Positions 1 to 8,875 of a stretch of 64,000 nucleotides of DNA are shown piece after piece. Location of the stretch: the NCBI GenBank assembly GCA_965243835.1, contig OZ251578.1:1984001-2048000 (forward strand). The letters run 5' to 3'. The position numbers were made by a program, and so were the translations under genes. The stretch comes from G965202665 sp965243835 (GTDB lineage Bacteria > Actinomycetota > Acidimicrobiia > Spongiisociales > Spongiisociaceae). Numbering within the stretch: position 1 is the stretch's first letter; every line of letters starts with the position of its first letter. Under the pieces are notes generated by a model. That model was not told the DNA's origin and searched no databases. It was given only the letters and a program-made list of their open reading frames with translations.

Positions 1-2
1 CC

Positions 3-1238
3 CAGCTGGGCGACTTGGACAACGTCACCCACTTGTGGCTGGACGACAACGGGCTCACCGGGTCCATCCCGCCCGAGCTGGGCGACATGACCAACCTGGC
101 GTATCTGGACCTGAAAAACAACGGGCTCACCGGGACCATCCCGCCCGAGTTGGGCGACCTGGAAAATCTGGCCCGCCTCTACCTGGATCAGAACCAGCTG
201 TCGGGCGGCGTGCCGACGGCGCTGAGCCGCCTGTCCCGCCTTACCCACCTCTACCTGGACCGCAACCGGCTGACCGGCTCCATCCCGCCCCAACTGGGCG
301 ACATGGAAAACCTGGAGCAACTGTCGCTGTACGGCAACCAGCTGACGGGGACCATCCCGCCCGAGTTGGGGAAATTGTCCCGCCTCAACCACCTGGATCT
401 GGACCAGAACCGGCTCACCGGGACCATCCCGCCCGAGTTGGGCGACTTGGGCAACCTGACCGAACTGTGGCTGGACCGCAACCAACTAACGGGAACCATC
501 CCGCCCGAACTGGGGAAATTGTCCCGCCTCGTCCGGCTGTTCCTGGGTTGCAACCAGTTGACGGGCCGCGTCCCGCCCGAACTGGGGCGGATACCTTTCC
601 TGAGCTGGCTGAACCTGTATCCCAATCCGCTGACCGGAACTGCGCCGCCGGAGCTGGGGGAACTGGTTTTCCTGCGGTTTTGGAACTTCGCGGGACGGTT
701 CTGCGATGACGAGGGCTCCGTCCACGAACCCAACATTGAAACCGCCGCCGGGTGGGGCATCACCCTGGGTTGCGAACCGAATCGGTTCTGCCCGAACAGC
801 CCCATCACCCGCAGCCAGATGGCGGCTTTCCTGCATCGGGCGGTCACCCACCATTACGGGGCGCCCGACCCGGCCGCCGGGGCCGCCCTCTCCGACGTGC
901 CGGACGGGGCCTGGTACCGGGAGTTCGCCCAGTGGGCGGTCTCCTCCGGAGTGATGCCCGCCCAAGAGGGGGCGTTCCGCCCCGACCAGGCGGTGTCGCG
1001 GGCGGAAATGGCGGTGATGCTGACGGCGGCGTTCCAGCATCTGAATCCGACTGAACAAGCGGGGGGGCTGTTCGCGGATATGGCCGACCAGAGCCCGGAG
1101 GCGGTCCGGGCCGCGGAGGGGCTGCGCATCGCCGGCGTCACCTCCGGTTGCTTGTACTCCCCCCTGCGTTACTGTCCCGACCGGCCGGTGACCAGGGCGC
1201 AGATGTCCTCCTTCCTGGTGCGGGCCATCGCCCCCTGA
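3..1238 (+). CDS. LRR and SLH-domain surface protein, 5' truncated by window edge
   Basis: The reading frame is open to the first base of the window, so the N-terminus (and any signal peptide) is missing. About nine 24-residue leucine-rich repeats of the plant-like type (LxLxxNxLTGxIPPELGxL) fill the first 220 residues. They are followed by three SLH-type motifs, each centred on an R-x-Q/E-M-hydrophobic core (TRSQMAAFL, SRAEMAVML, TRAQMSSFL). SLH repeats normally anchor proteins to the cell wall or S-layer, and LRRs bind other proteins, so a surface adhesin or recognition role is inferred. The repeats are nearly identical at the DNA level, so copy number may vary between strains. The gene ends with TGA and the next gene is convergent. 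Confidence 0.85.
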   Translation, partial: QLGDLDNVTHLWLDDNGLTGSIPPELGDMTNLAYLDLKNNGLTGTIPPELGDLENLARLYLDQNQLSGGVPTALSRLSRLTHLYLDRNRLTGSIPPQLGDMENLEQLSLYGNQLTGTIPPELGKLSRLNHLDLDQNRLTGTIPPELGDLGNLTELWLDRNQLTGTIPPELGKLSRLVRLFLGCNQLTGRVPPELGRIPFLSWLNLYPNPLTGTAPPELGELVFLRFWNFAGRFCDDEGSVHEPNIETAAGWGITLGCEPNRFCPNSPITRSQMAAFLHRAVTHHYGAPDPAAGAALSDVPDGAWYREFAQWAVSSGVMPAQEGAFRPDQAVSRAEMAVMLTAAFQHLNPTEQAGGLFADMADQSPEAVRAAEGLRIAGVTSGCLYSPLRYCPDRPVTRAQMSSFLVRAIAP

Positions 1239-1277
1239 CCCCCGACGGGAACCGAACCCGCCGGGGAGGGGCCCGCT

Positions 1278-1607
1278 TCAAGCCACCCGGGTGTGCCATT
1301 CCAGCACGGCCCCGGCCGCGCCGAAGGCTACGGTCACCAGGTCCACCCGCCGCACGCCGATGGAACGGGCCAGGCGGGACACCTGCTCCGCTTTGCGCCG
1401 GTCGAAGTTCCACCGGGGATGAAAATCGGGAACATCGTATCCGGTTTTGACTTCCACCGCGAACCGACCGGCCCGGTCCCGGGCCACGATGTCGAGCTCG
1501 CCCCGGCCGATGCGCCGGTTGCGCTCCACGACCTCTATCCCGCGCCGCGCTAAAAAGTCGGCCGCCAGCCGCTCTCCCAACGCCCCCAACTGCAAATGTT
1601 CGCGCAT
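1278..1607 (-). CDS. YraN/UPF0102 family nuclease-like protein
   Basis: A 109-residue protein with the pattern of the UPF0102 (YraN) family: LGxxGExxAxxFLxxxGxxxxxRNxR, then GELDIVARD and VEVKTG. The E-x-D...E-V-K residues match the PD-(D/E)XK nuclease-like fold of this family; the exact substrate is unknown. The ATG at 1605-1607 was chosen because it gives the usual family length and start; the frame stays open far upstream but over an unrelated gene. The family often sits in the rplS-lepB-rnhB region in actinobacteria; here it lies apart from that block. Confidence 0.85.
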   Translation of the reverse strand: MREHLQLGALGERLAADFLARRGIEVVERNRRIGRGELDIVARDRAGRFAVEVKTGYDVPDFHPRWNFDRRKAEQVSRLARSIGVRRVDLVTVAFGAAGAVLEWHTRVA

Positions 1608-1642
1608 GCCCCCCAACCTAAAGCGGCCCTGTGACAAAAAAA

Positions 1643-2665
1643 TCAGGTTATCGGGAAAGGGGTTTGCATCCACCACGGGCGGGAGGAGGTTTCGATGCCG
1701 GTCACCCATTTCACCCACCAGAAACCGCGGCGGCCGGGGGCGGCGATGCGGGCCGGAAAACCATGGCCGGGGGACAACCGGGCCCCGCCCGCCGCGGTCG
1801 CCAACCACAGCCGGGGCAAATCCCGCACCGGGAACCGGCGGTCGTAGCCGGTGGCCGACCGCACCCGGATGCTGCGCGCCCGCGACGCATCCACCAACTC
1901 GTCCAGCCGCACCCCCCGCCACCGTTGCTCGGAGAACCAACCGCCGGTGCAGTCCAGGACCGCATTCAGCTCCTGGTGGGGGAAGGCGGCCAACTCCTGA
2001 TAGGAAAGGAAGCGGCCGTCCACTTCCAGCCGCCAATCCTCCTCCGCAATGTGCGGCGTCCGGTCGTCCAGCCAGGACACCACCGGCATCCGCTCCGGGA
2101 CGAAGGAGCCCCGCTCGTGCGAACCGGTGAACCGCCGCTCCGCACCCGGCCAACCCGCGGCCCGCATCGCCCCCTCCCAAACGGCCCACAAGACGGCCGC
2201 CGCCCCCATAACCCCCGCCCCCCGCACGAAAGACCGGCGGTCGAAATCCGTCGCGCGGGGCCGCACCGGATGAACCCAAAAATGGGGGATCAGCAACGCC
2301 AACGCCCCCAAGGCGGCCCCCACGTGCACCTGCATCAAGGTCAGCGGCCCCACCCGCTCCGCCAACCCCGCCGCGTGCGACAAGCCGGACAGCAACGCTG
2401 CGGCCGTCAACGCCAAAAGCCCGTAGGAAAACCACCGGTAGCGGCGACCGCGGGCCGCCCCCCTCCGCACCACCGCCGACTTCCACGGGGCGAGAACGAC
2501 CGCCCCCAAGGCCGACAACGCGTGCACCAGGGCCGGATCAACCGGCCAGTCGCCCCCGATCGCATTGGAAAACAGGCCGGTGACAACCGCCAACGGAACC
2601 AGGACCGCCAACGCCATGTTCGTCAACCGCCCCCGACCGCGTCCGGAGCGGCGCGGGGAGGTCAT
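1643..2665 (-). CDS. membrane-anchored molybdopterin-dependent oxidoreductase (sulfite oxidase-like fold)
   Basis: 340 residues. The first 170 hold several hydrophobic helices (near 17-37, 47-60, 79-95, 108-130 and 147-165), and the C-terminal half resembles the oxidoreductase molybdopterin-binding domain: LRVDGxxxxSYxELxAFPxxExxxxLDCTGGW with the expected cysteine (C239) that ligates Mo, then GVRLDELVD and GHGFPARIxxPGRRGFWWVKWV. The domain transfers oxygen or electrons to an unknown substrate, probably on the outer membrane face. Its ATG overlaps the TGA of rdgB by ATGA, so it is translated with that gene. The C-terminus is shorter than in full sulfite oxidases because no dimerisation domain follows. 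Confidence 0.8.
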   Translation of the reverse strand: MTSPRRSGRGRGRLTNMALAVLVPLAVVTGLFSNAIGGDWPVDPALVHALSALGAVVLAPWKSAVVRRGAARGRRYRWFSYGLLALTAAALLSGLSHAAGLAERVGPLTLMQVHVGAALGALALLIPHFWVHPVRPRATDFDRRSFVRGAGVMGAAAVLWAVWEGAMRAAGWPGAERRFTGSHERGSFVPERMPVVSWLDDRTPHIAEEDWRLEVDGRFLSYQELAAFPHQELNAVLDCTGGWFSEQRWRGVRLDELVDASRARSIRVRSATGYDRRFPVRDLPRLWLATAAGGARLSPGHGFPARIAAPGRRGFWWVKWVTGIETSSRPWWMQTPFPIT

Positions 2666-3239
2666 CCCGGGGCCCGCAACGCCCGGCCCAAGGCGGCCAC
2701 CGCCCGCGCCCGATGGCTGATGCGGTTCTTCTCCTCCTCCCCCATCTCGGCCAGGGTGCGTCCATCCACCTCGAACACCGGGTCGTAACCGAACCCCCCC
2801 GCTCCGCGCGGGGCCCCGGCGATCACCCCCCGTAACTCCCCCTGCGCGGTCACCGCCCCGCCGTCCGGAAAAACCACCGCTACCGCCGTGCGAAACCGGG
2901 CCGACCGTTCCCCCACTCCCCGCAGGGCGTCCAGCAGGGCCTCCATATTGGAGCGGTAGGTGGCCCCCGGTCCGGCGAAGCGGGCCGTATACACCCCGGG
3001 GGCACCGCCCAGCGCATCCACTTCCAAACCGGTGTCGTCCGCCACCGCCGGCCATCCGGTGGCGGCGGCCGCCGTCTCCGCTTTCAAAAGGGCGTTGCCC
3101 TCCAAAGTGGGCCGGTCTTCTATGACCTCCGGCCAGTCCCACCCGGCCACCACCTCCCCCACCACCCCCTCCCGCAACAGCAACTCCTCCATCTCCGCCG
3201 CCTTGTCCCGGTTCTTGGAGGCCGCCACCGCCGCTTCGA

Positions 3240-3258
<19 letters not shown>
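2662..3258 (-). CDS. rdgB: XTP/dITP diphosphatase (RdgB/HAM1 family)
   Basis: 198 residues with the family signature: SKNRDKAAE near the N-terminus (substrate-binding loop), ADDTGLEVDALGGAPGVYTARFAG in the centre and GFGYDPVF followed by SHRARA at the C-terminus. The enzyme removes non-canonical purine nucleotides (ITP, XTP, dITP) from the pool to prevent misincorporation. It overlaps the 3' end of rph by 19 bases and the following oxidoreductase gene by 4, and is part of the usual rph-rdgB pair. The start residues are a little longer than in most homologues. Confidence 0.95.
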
Positions 3259-3926
<668 letters not shown>

Positions 3927-3995
3927 CTCGTCCGCCGCCCGATCCCAACCGTTGCCGGGCCGTCGCCGGGAACGCCGGGCTCCATCCGCGCCTCC

Positions 3996-4739
3996 CTACA
4001 CCCGCACCCGGGCTCCGGGAACGGCCAGGCTCACTTCGCCCCTGAAAGCGGCTTCGGCTTCCAACATGCTCCGCTCCGGATCCAGGTGGGGGGGGATGTG
4101 GGTGAGCATCAGCCGCCGCGCCCCGGCCCGGGCCGCCATCTCCCCCGCCTCCCGGCCGGTCATATGGTAGGGGACCGACTGCGGCTCCCGGGGTTCCTGC
4201 AGGGACGCCTCGGCCAACAGCAGGTCGCAACCGGCGGCCAACTTCTCCACCTCCGGACTGGGGCCGGTGTCGGCGGTGTACACCAGCGACCGTCCGGCGC
4301 AGGTGATGCGGGGGGCCAAGGTGGGGGGCGGATGATTGGCGCGGGCCGTCGTAATGCGCAACCCCCCCACATCCAGTTCCCCCCCGGCGAACCACTCTTG
4401 GAAATCGAACACCCTCCGCCAGGCCGTCCGCCCGGCTGTAAAACGGGCCATCAAATCCGCCACGCCGATCGGACAGACCACCGGCACCGCCTCCCCCTCG
4501 TACCCGCCGTAGGCCAAAGCGTGGAACAGGGCGAAGAAGTCGGCGCAGTGATCGGGATGACGGTGGGACAGAAACACCCCGTCCAAATCGAACGGGTCCA
4601 GCAACCCGCACAAGGCGGTGAAAGTGCCCGGCCCGGCCTCCATCCACAGCTCCGTCCCCGGCCCGGAAACCAGATACCCGGAAGCGGGGCGGCCCGCGGC
4701 GGGGTAGGTTCCGCTGCTGCCCAGAACCGTCAGTTCCAT
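3996..4739 (-). CDS. MBL-fold metal-dependent hydrolase (RNase Z-like)
   Basis: 247 residues of metallo-beta-lactamase fold. The zinc motif HRHPDHCAD is near residue 58, a second histidine lies in RANHPPPTL, an aspartate in YTADTGPS, and a last metal histidine in LTHIPPHLDP. This arrangement belongs to the RNase Z/phosphodiesterase branch commonly placed just before rph and rdgB in actinobacteria, where it may cleave tRNA 3' trailers or act on a cyclic phosphodiester; the substrate cannot be told from sequence. Read from ATG 4737-4739. It ends 69 bases before the rph start and shares its frame. Confidence 0.85.
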   Translation of the reverse strand: MELTVLGSSGTYPAAGRPASGYLVSGPGTELWMEAGPGTFTALCGLLDPFDLDGVFLSHRHPDHCADFFALFHALAYGGYEGEAVPVVCPIGVADLMARFTAGRTAWRRVFDFQEWFAGGELDVGGLRITTARANHPPPTLAPRITCAGRSLVYTADTGPSPEVEKLAAGCDLLLAEASLQEPREPQSVPYHMTGREAGEMAARAGARRLMLTHIPPHLDPERSMLEAEAAFRGEVSLAVPGARVRV

Positions 4740-5138
4740 CCTCCCAGGGTAGTAGCAGACGGCCGCGCCGGGAGGCCGGACCCGGCTGGCCGGCGCAACC
4801 ATGACGCAATCCCGGACGGCGGCGGACGGCGCATCCGGGGTCGAGCCGCCGTTCCCCGGCGACGCAAGCGGGCCCGACCTGCCTCCACCAGGTCGCGGAC
4901 GACCACCCATGGCGCCTGCTCCGAAACCCTCCCCGACCGCAACGGCCGCCGCAACCGAACCTGCGCGGCTCTCCTCCGCTAGCCCGGGATCAAGCACATG
5001 GCCGTAAAACCCCCCTGCCCCGACGACCAAACCCTCATCGATTGGCTCCGCCGCAACCGCCGCTACCGCCGACGCCGCAACCGCCGCGGAGGAAAACCGC
5101 CAACCGCCCAACTGTTGCCAACCCGCCGGCCGCTACAA
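4740..5138. other. intergenic stretch without a recognisable gene
   Basis: About 400 bases between the MBL hydrolase start and the SDR stop. Short open frames exist on both strands, but their products are low-complexity Ala/Pro/Arg strings without family motifs, which is usual for very GC-rich DNA. The segment 5040-5100 is rich in GCC/CGC-type triplets. In many actinobacteria murI (glutamate racemase) occupies this place; I see no trace of it. Confidence 0.5.
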
Positions 5139-5921
5139 CTAGTTGACGGCCCCCGGCACCACCTGGTTGAAAGGCACCGCCGCCCCGGTCATCATCCCCG
5201 ACTCGCCCGAAGCCAAAAAGGCCACCGCCCGGGCCACCTCGTCCGGTTTCAGCAACCGTCCGAAGGGTTGCTCCGCCTCCGCCCGTTGCAGCCAGTCGTC
5301 CCCCCCGTCGTGATACTTGCGGCGGATGATGTCCTCGCCGGGGGTGTCCATCCAGCCGATGTTGAGCGCGTTCACCCGAATGCGGTCCCAGCGCATCGCG
5401 TTGGCCGCGTTGCGGGTCAAATTCATCAACGCCCCCTTGGAGGCGGAATAGGCGGTCAGGTAGGGGGGGCCGCAGTAGGCGACCATCGACCCGACGTTCA
5501 CGATGGAACCCTCGATTCCCTCCCGGAGCATTATGCGGATGGCGCCCTGCATCAAAAAAAGCGGGGAGCGCACGTTCACGGCCATTATCTCGTCGAACAG
5601 TTCCCGGCTGGTGTCGTGGATGGTTCCCCGATCGGTTTTGGCGGCCGCGTTGACCAGCACGTCCAGCCGCCCAAATGCTTCGTCCGCGGCCTCGATGAGC
5701 CGTCCGGCGGCGTCCGGGGCGGCCAAGTCGGCCGCCGCGAACCGGGTCTCGCATCCGGCGGCGGACAACCGTTCGGCCACCGCCCGGCCCCGCTCCCGGT
5801 TGCGCCCGGTGACCAGCAACCCCGCCAAGCCCTCCGCAACCAGCGCGTCCGCCACCGCCTCGCCCAATCCCTGCGTGGAACCCGTCACCAGGGCCGTCTG
5901 ATTGTCAAAACGTCCCGTCAT
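5139..5921 (-). CDS. SDR family NAD(P)-dependent oxidoreductase
   Basis: 260 residues of classical short-chain dehydrogenase/reductase. The cofactor loop TGSTQGLG is at 13-20, the NAAA motif at 91-94, and the catalytic residues are Ser145 and the YSASK pair Tyr158/Lys162. AADLAAPD near residue 63 fits the adenine-binding Asp. The insertion around 190-205 (IIRRKYHDGGDDW) and WMDTPGED suggest the type that acts on a sugar or acyl alcohol, but the substrate is unknown. Its ATG lies 17 bases inside the 3' end of the upstream JAMM gene, so the two are probably co-translated. Confidence 0.9.
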   Translation of the reverse strand: MTGRFDNQTALVTGSTQGLGEAVADALVAEGLAGLLVTGRNRERGRAVAERLSAAGCETRFAAADLAAPDAAGRLIEAADEAFGRLDVLVNAAAKTDRGTIHDTSRELFDEIMAVNVRSPLFLMQGAIRIMLREGIEGSIVNVGSMVAYCGPPYLTAYSASKGALMNLTRNAANAMRWDRIRVNALNIGWMDTPGEDIIRRKYHDGGDDWLQRAEAEQPFGRLLKPDEVARAVAFLASGESGMMTGAAVPFNQVVPGAVN

Positions 5922-6366
5922 CTCTCCCGTCCCTTCCGCTCGCCCATGCCCGCACCTCCCTCCGCCGGATGAACCTGCTCCCCAGCGGCCGGGCCGAGCC
6001 GTTGCGGACGGAAAACCAGGCCACCTCCCAGCCGCCCGGGGCCCGCCCCGTCACATACGATACCCAATCCGGGTCCCAACCCGCCGCCAGGTCGGTCCGC
6101 GAAAGCCGGGCCGGACCGCGCGGATGGGAATGGTATACGCCCCCCACCCGCCGCCCCCGTTCCCGGACCGCGCCCAGCGCCCGGAAAAAATCGGGCGGGG
6201 CAATTTCAAAACGGCCCCGCCCCGGGGCCGCGTTGGGAAGCGGGAATATCCGCACCGGACGATGACCGTCGTATTCCACCAACCCGCACGCTTCCCGGGG
6301 GGCGGCGGCCGCCGCCTCGGCCGCCATCCGCAAGGCCCAGCGGGGGGGCGGCCCGCTCCGGCTCAC
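5905..6366 (-). CDS. JAMM/MPN metallopeptidase-like protein (M67-type)
   Basis: About 153 residues. The JAMM zinc signature is complete: Glu25 in REACGLVE, then HSHP with His79 and His81, followed by Ser89 and Asp92 (H-x-H-P-x7-S-x2-D). Bacterial relatives are Mec+-like enzymes that remove a C-terminal residue from ubiquitin-like sulfur carriers (CysO/MoaD/ThiS type); that link is inferred, as no sulfur carrier gene is next to it. I chose the GTG at 6364-6366 because it forms a GTGA overlap with the pdxH stop; a GTG at 6390 and an ATG at 6327 are also possible. Confidence 0.75.
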   Translation of the reverse strand: MSRSGPPPRWALRMAAEAAAAAPREACGLVEYDGHRPVRIFPLPNAAPGRGRFEIAPPDFFRALGAVRERGRRVGGVYHSHPRGPARLSRTDLAAGWDPDWVSYVTGRAPGGWEVAWFSVRNGSARPLGSRFIRRREVRAWASGRDGRDDGTF

Positions 6367-7037
6367 GGGGCCAGCCGCTCTTTCCGCCACCCGCCCCCCT
6401 CCCCGGCCGGCCGATAGACGATCCGGTCATGCAGGCGATGGCGGCGTCCCTGCCAGAACTCGAACCGTTGCGGGCGCACCCGCAATCCCCCCCAAAAAGA
6501 CGGGCGGGGCACCGAGGCGCTGGCGAAGCGCCGCTCCGCCGCCGCCGCCAGGCTTTCCAGTTCCTCCCGGTCGGCCACCGGACGACTCTGGGGGGAGGCG
6601 ACCGCCGCCAGTTGCGCCTCCCGGGGGCGGGAAGCGAAATAGCGGTCGGAACGGGCGTCGGACACCCGCTCCACCGGACCTTCGATGCGCACCGAGCGAT
6701 GCAACTCCATCCACAGCAGGCACAGGGCCGCCCAGTTTCCCGGCCCCATTTCCCCGGCTTTGCGGCTTTCCAGATTGGTGTAAAAAACGAACCCGTCCCG
6801 GTCGTACTCTTTCAGCAACACCGCCCGGGCCGAGGGGCGTCCCCGCCGGTCGGCGGAGGCCGCCACCATGGCGTTGGCCTGGACGATCCCCGCCGCTACC
6901 GCCTCCTCCATCCACCGGTCGAACTGGCGCACCGGATCATCGTCCGCCTCCCCCTCGGACAGGCCGGCCGCCTCGTACTCCCGCCGCAAAGCGTGCAGGT
7001 TCCGCACCCCGGCCGCCCCTCCCGGTATTTCGGTCAC
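6363..7037 (-). CDS. pdxH: pyridoxamine 5'-phosphate oxidase
   Basis: 224 residues. FMN enzyme that oxidises pyridoxine/pyridoxamine 5'-phosphate to pyridoxal 5'-phosphate. Family blocks: LREYEAAGL and DPVRQFDRWMEEA, ASADRRGRPSARAVLLKEYDRDGFVFYTNLESRKAGEM, SDRYFASRPREAQLAAVASPQSRP, and the C-terminal WGGLRVRPQRFEFWQGRRHRLHDRIVYR which binds FMN and substrate. The GTG start overlaps the upstream aminotransferase stop (GTGA). Pairing a PLP-making gene with a PLP-dependent aminotransferase makes functional sense. Confidence 0.95.
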   Translation of the reverse strand: MTEIPGGAAGVRNLHALRREYEAAGLSEGEADDDPVRQFDRWMEEAVAAGIVQANAMVAASADRRGRPSARAVLLKEYDRDGFVFYTNLESRKAGEMGPGNWAALCLLWMELHRSVRIEGPVERVSDARSDRYFASRPREAQLAAVASPQSRPVADREELESLAAAAERRFASASVPRPSFWGGLRVRPQRFEFWQGRRHRLHDRIVYRPAGEGGGWRKERLAP

Positions 7038-8206
7038 AGCCGGTCCAGGGCGGAGCGGATGCCACGCACCGCTTGGGCGGTGCGGTGGTCGTTTTCCACC
7101 AGGGCGAACCGGACGTAGCCTTCCCCCGCCTCCCCGAACCCGACTCCCGGGCTGACCGCCACTTTGGCTTTCTCCAACAGGTAGATGGTGAAATCCATGG
7201 ATCCCATCTCGTGGTACGGCTCGGGTATTTTGGCCCAGACGAACATCGTCCCGGCCGGTTTTTCCACTTTCCACCCGTTGCGGTTCAACCCGTCCACCAA
7301 CGTGTTGCGCCGCCGCTCGTAGATGGAGTTCACCTCGGTTACGTACTGATCGCCTTCGTTGAGGGCCACTATGGAAGCTATCTGGATCGGCTGGAAAGTC
7401 CCGTAATCCAGATAGGACTTGAGCCGGGCCAGGGCGTCCACCACCCGGGCGTTGCCCACCGTGAAACCCACCCGCCACCCGGCCATGGAATGGCCTTTGG
7501 TTAGGGTGTAAAGTTCCACCGCCCGCTCCCGGGCCCCGGGAGCCTCCAGGATGCTGGGGGGGCGGTAGCCGTCGAAGGCCACGTCGGCGTAGGCGAAGTC
7601 GTGCACCAGAAACGCCCCGTAGCGACGGGCCAACTCCACCAGCCGGGTCATGAAATCCAGATCCACGCACACGGTGGTCGGATTGTGGGGGAAGGAGGCC
7701 AGTATCACCCGCGGGGCGGGTCCGGAACCCTGAAAGGCCCGCTCCACCCCCTCCAGGAAAGCGGCGGCGTCCGACACCGGAACCCGGTGGACGTCGGAAC
7801 CGGCCAGGGCGGCCGCGTAGAGGTGGATGGGGTAGCTGGGTTCCGGGACCAGGGTCAGATCGCCGGGTTGGGCCAGCGTCCACATCAGATGGGCCAAACC
7901 TTCCTTGGCCCCGATGGTGGTGATGGCCTCGGTCTCCGGGTCCAGTTCCACCCCGAACCGGCGCCGGTAGCGGTCGCAGACGGCCTTGCGCAAGTTGGGG
8001 ATGCCCCGCGAGCTGGAATAGCGGTGGTTGCGGGGATTGCGGGCCGCCTCCGTCAGTTTCTCCACCGCCGCCGGCGGGGAGGGGATGTCCGGGTTGCCGA
8101 AACCGAGATCGATGATGTCCTCGCCCGCCCGGCGGGCCCGCAATTTCAAATCGTTGACCTGACCGAACACGTAGGGAGGCATCCGGTCCACCCGTCTCAG
8201 TTCCAC
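7034..8206 (-). CDS. PLP-dependent aminotransferase, class I/II (AlaC-like)
   Basis: About 390 residues, fold-type I aminotransferase. Conserved blocks: RMPPYVFGQVN at the start, DLGFGNPDIPSP, SSRGIPNLRKAV, the PLP-lysine segment TLTKGHSMAGWRVGF, and VSPGVGFGEAGEGYVRFALV with the substrate-binding arginine. The sequence resembles the alanine/LL-diaminopimelate group (AlaC/YfdZ) rather than AspC. The GTG at 8204-8206 is preceded by GGAAGGGG and places the start where the family begins; an ATG at 8251 would add 15 poorly conserved residues. Translationally coupled to pdxH downstream. Confidence 0.88.
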   Translation of the reverse strand: MELRRVDRMPPYVFGQVNDLKLRARRAGEDIIDLGFGNPDIPSPPAAVEKLTEAARNPRNHRYSSSRGIPNLRKAVCDRYRRRFGVELDPETEAITTIGAKEGLAHLMWTLAQPGDLTLVPEPSYPIHLYAAALAGSDVHRVPVSDAAAFLEGVERAFQGSGPAPRVILASFPHNPTTVCVDLDFMTRLVELARRYGAFLVHDFAYADVAFDGYRPPSILEAPGARERAVELYTLTKGHSMAGWRVGFTVGNARVVDALARLKSYLDYGTFQPIQIASIVALNEGDQYVTEVNSIYERRRNTLVDGLNRNGWKVEKPAGTMFVWAKIPEPYHEMGSMDFTIYLLEKAKVAVSPGVGFGEAGEGYVRFALVENDHRTAQAVRGIRSALDRL

Positions 8207-8257
8207 AGCCCCTTCCTTTCCACCCGTATGTTGCGCCGTACGTTCGGGCATGCGCCC

Positions 8258-8875
8258 TCAATCTACCGGAAACCATCCCCGCATGATGTCTTTAAACTCC
8301 CCAAAAGCCGCATCCCGGCATCTACGCAAGGACACCTCCTCCGCCAGTTGCCGGTACAAGGAGGGGCTACGTTGCTTGTGTGCCTCCCGTAGCACCTTTT
8401 GGAAAGCCTCCTTGGGCCGATCCGGTTTAACCTGCCCCGCCCGTAACCAACCCTGCTCCACCAGCCAGTCGCGCAACGGAGGCCTACGTCCTTTCCAGCC
8501 TGCTATCTCATCAACATGAGGAGAGTCGCTCCACACCCAAGCCTCCAACTCCGGCTCGAGGACGATGGCACGCGCCCTGCCTTCCCAAGGTGGTCGGACA
8601 AATTCTTCGTTAAGTGCCTTCTGCAAATCCTCTCTCGGCATATCTTCCTTACCGCTCCCCTCGTGGTCAAACATCAATAACCCATATTCATACTGTTGCG
8701 ACAGGCTGGACAGAAAACTGACACCGTGTACAGCACAACCTGAGTCACGCTGTGTATGGATTCGTATGTCCGCGTTAATGGACCGAATATCCAATGCCTT
8801 TGGTCTAGAGAACAGACCTCTCAGAACGAATTCTATATCTTTATCAGCGACGAGAGCTACCAAGTCTTTCCTCAT
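8258..8875 (-). CDS. putative TOPRIM/RloB-like nuclease partner of AAA ATPase
   Basis: 205 residues, not firmly recognised. Acidic motifs stand out: VADKDIE at the start, LMFDHEGSG in the middle and LEPELEAWVWS about 40 residues later, followed by RPKEAFQK. A D-x-E plus PELExW layout recalls the TOPRIM-like effector proteins (RloB, DUF4276) that are paired with OLD/AAA15-type ATPases; that assignment is inference. The ATG at 8873-8875 overlaps the ATPase stop (ATGA), so the two are made together. Base composition is less GC-rich than the flanking metabolic genes, as expected for acquired DNA. Ends 52 bases before the aminotransferase start. Confidence 0.6.
   Translation of the reverse strand: MRKDLVALVADKDIEFVLRGLFSRPKALDIRSINADIRIHTQRDSGCAVHGVSFLSSLSQQYEYGLLMFDHEGSGKEDMPREDLQKALNEEFVRPPWEGRARAIVLEPELEAWVWSDSPHVDEIAGWKGRRPPLRDWLVEQGWLRAGQVKPDRPKEAFQKVLREAHKQRSPSLYRQLAEEVSLRRCRDAAFGEFKDIMRGWFPVD

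Noticed and set aside
1278..2486. 402-residue protein ending in YraN
   Set aside because: The N-terminal 290 residues are a Gly/Arg-rich shadow of the molybdopterin oxidoreductase gene.
4801..5007. Small rightward gene in the 4.7-5.1 kb gap
   Set aside because: Product is low-complexity Ala/Pro/Thr, no SD, no family; typical GC-rich noise.
6363..8276. One 637-residue protein in the pdxH frame
   Set aside because: Only the last third (pdxH) has family motifs; the rest is a shadow of the aminotransferase gene in another frame.
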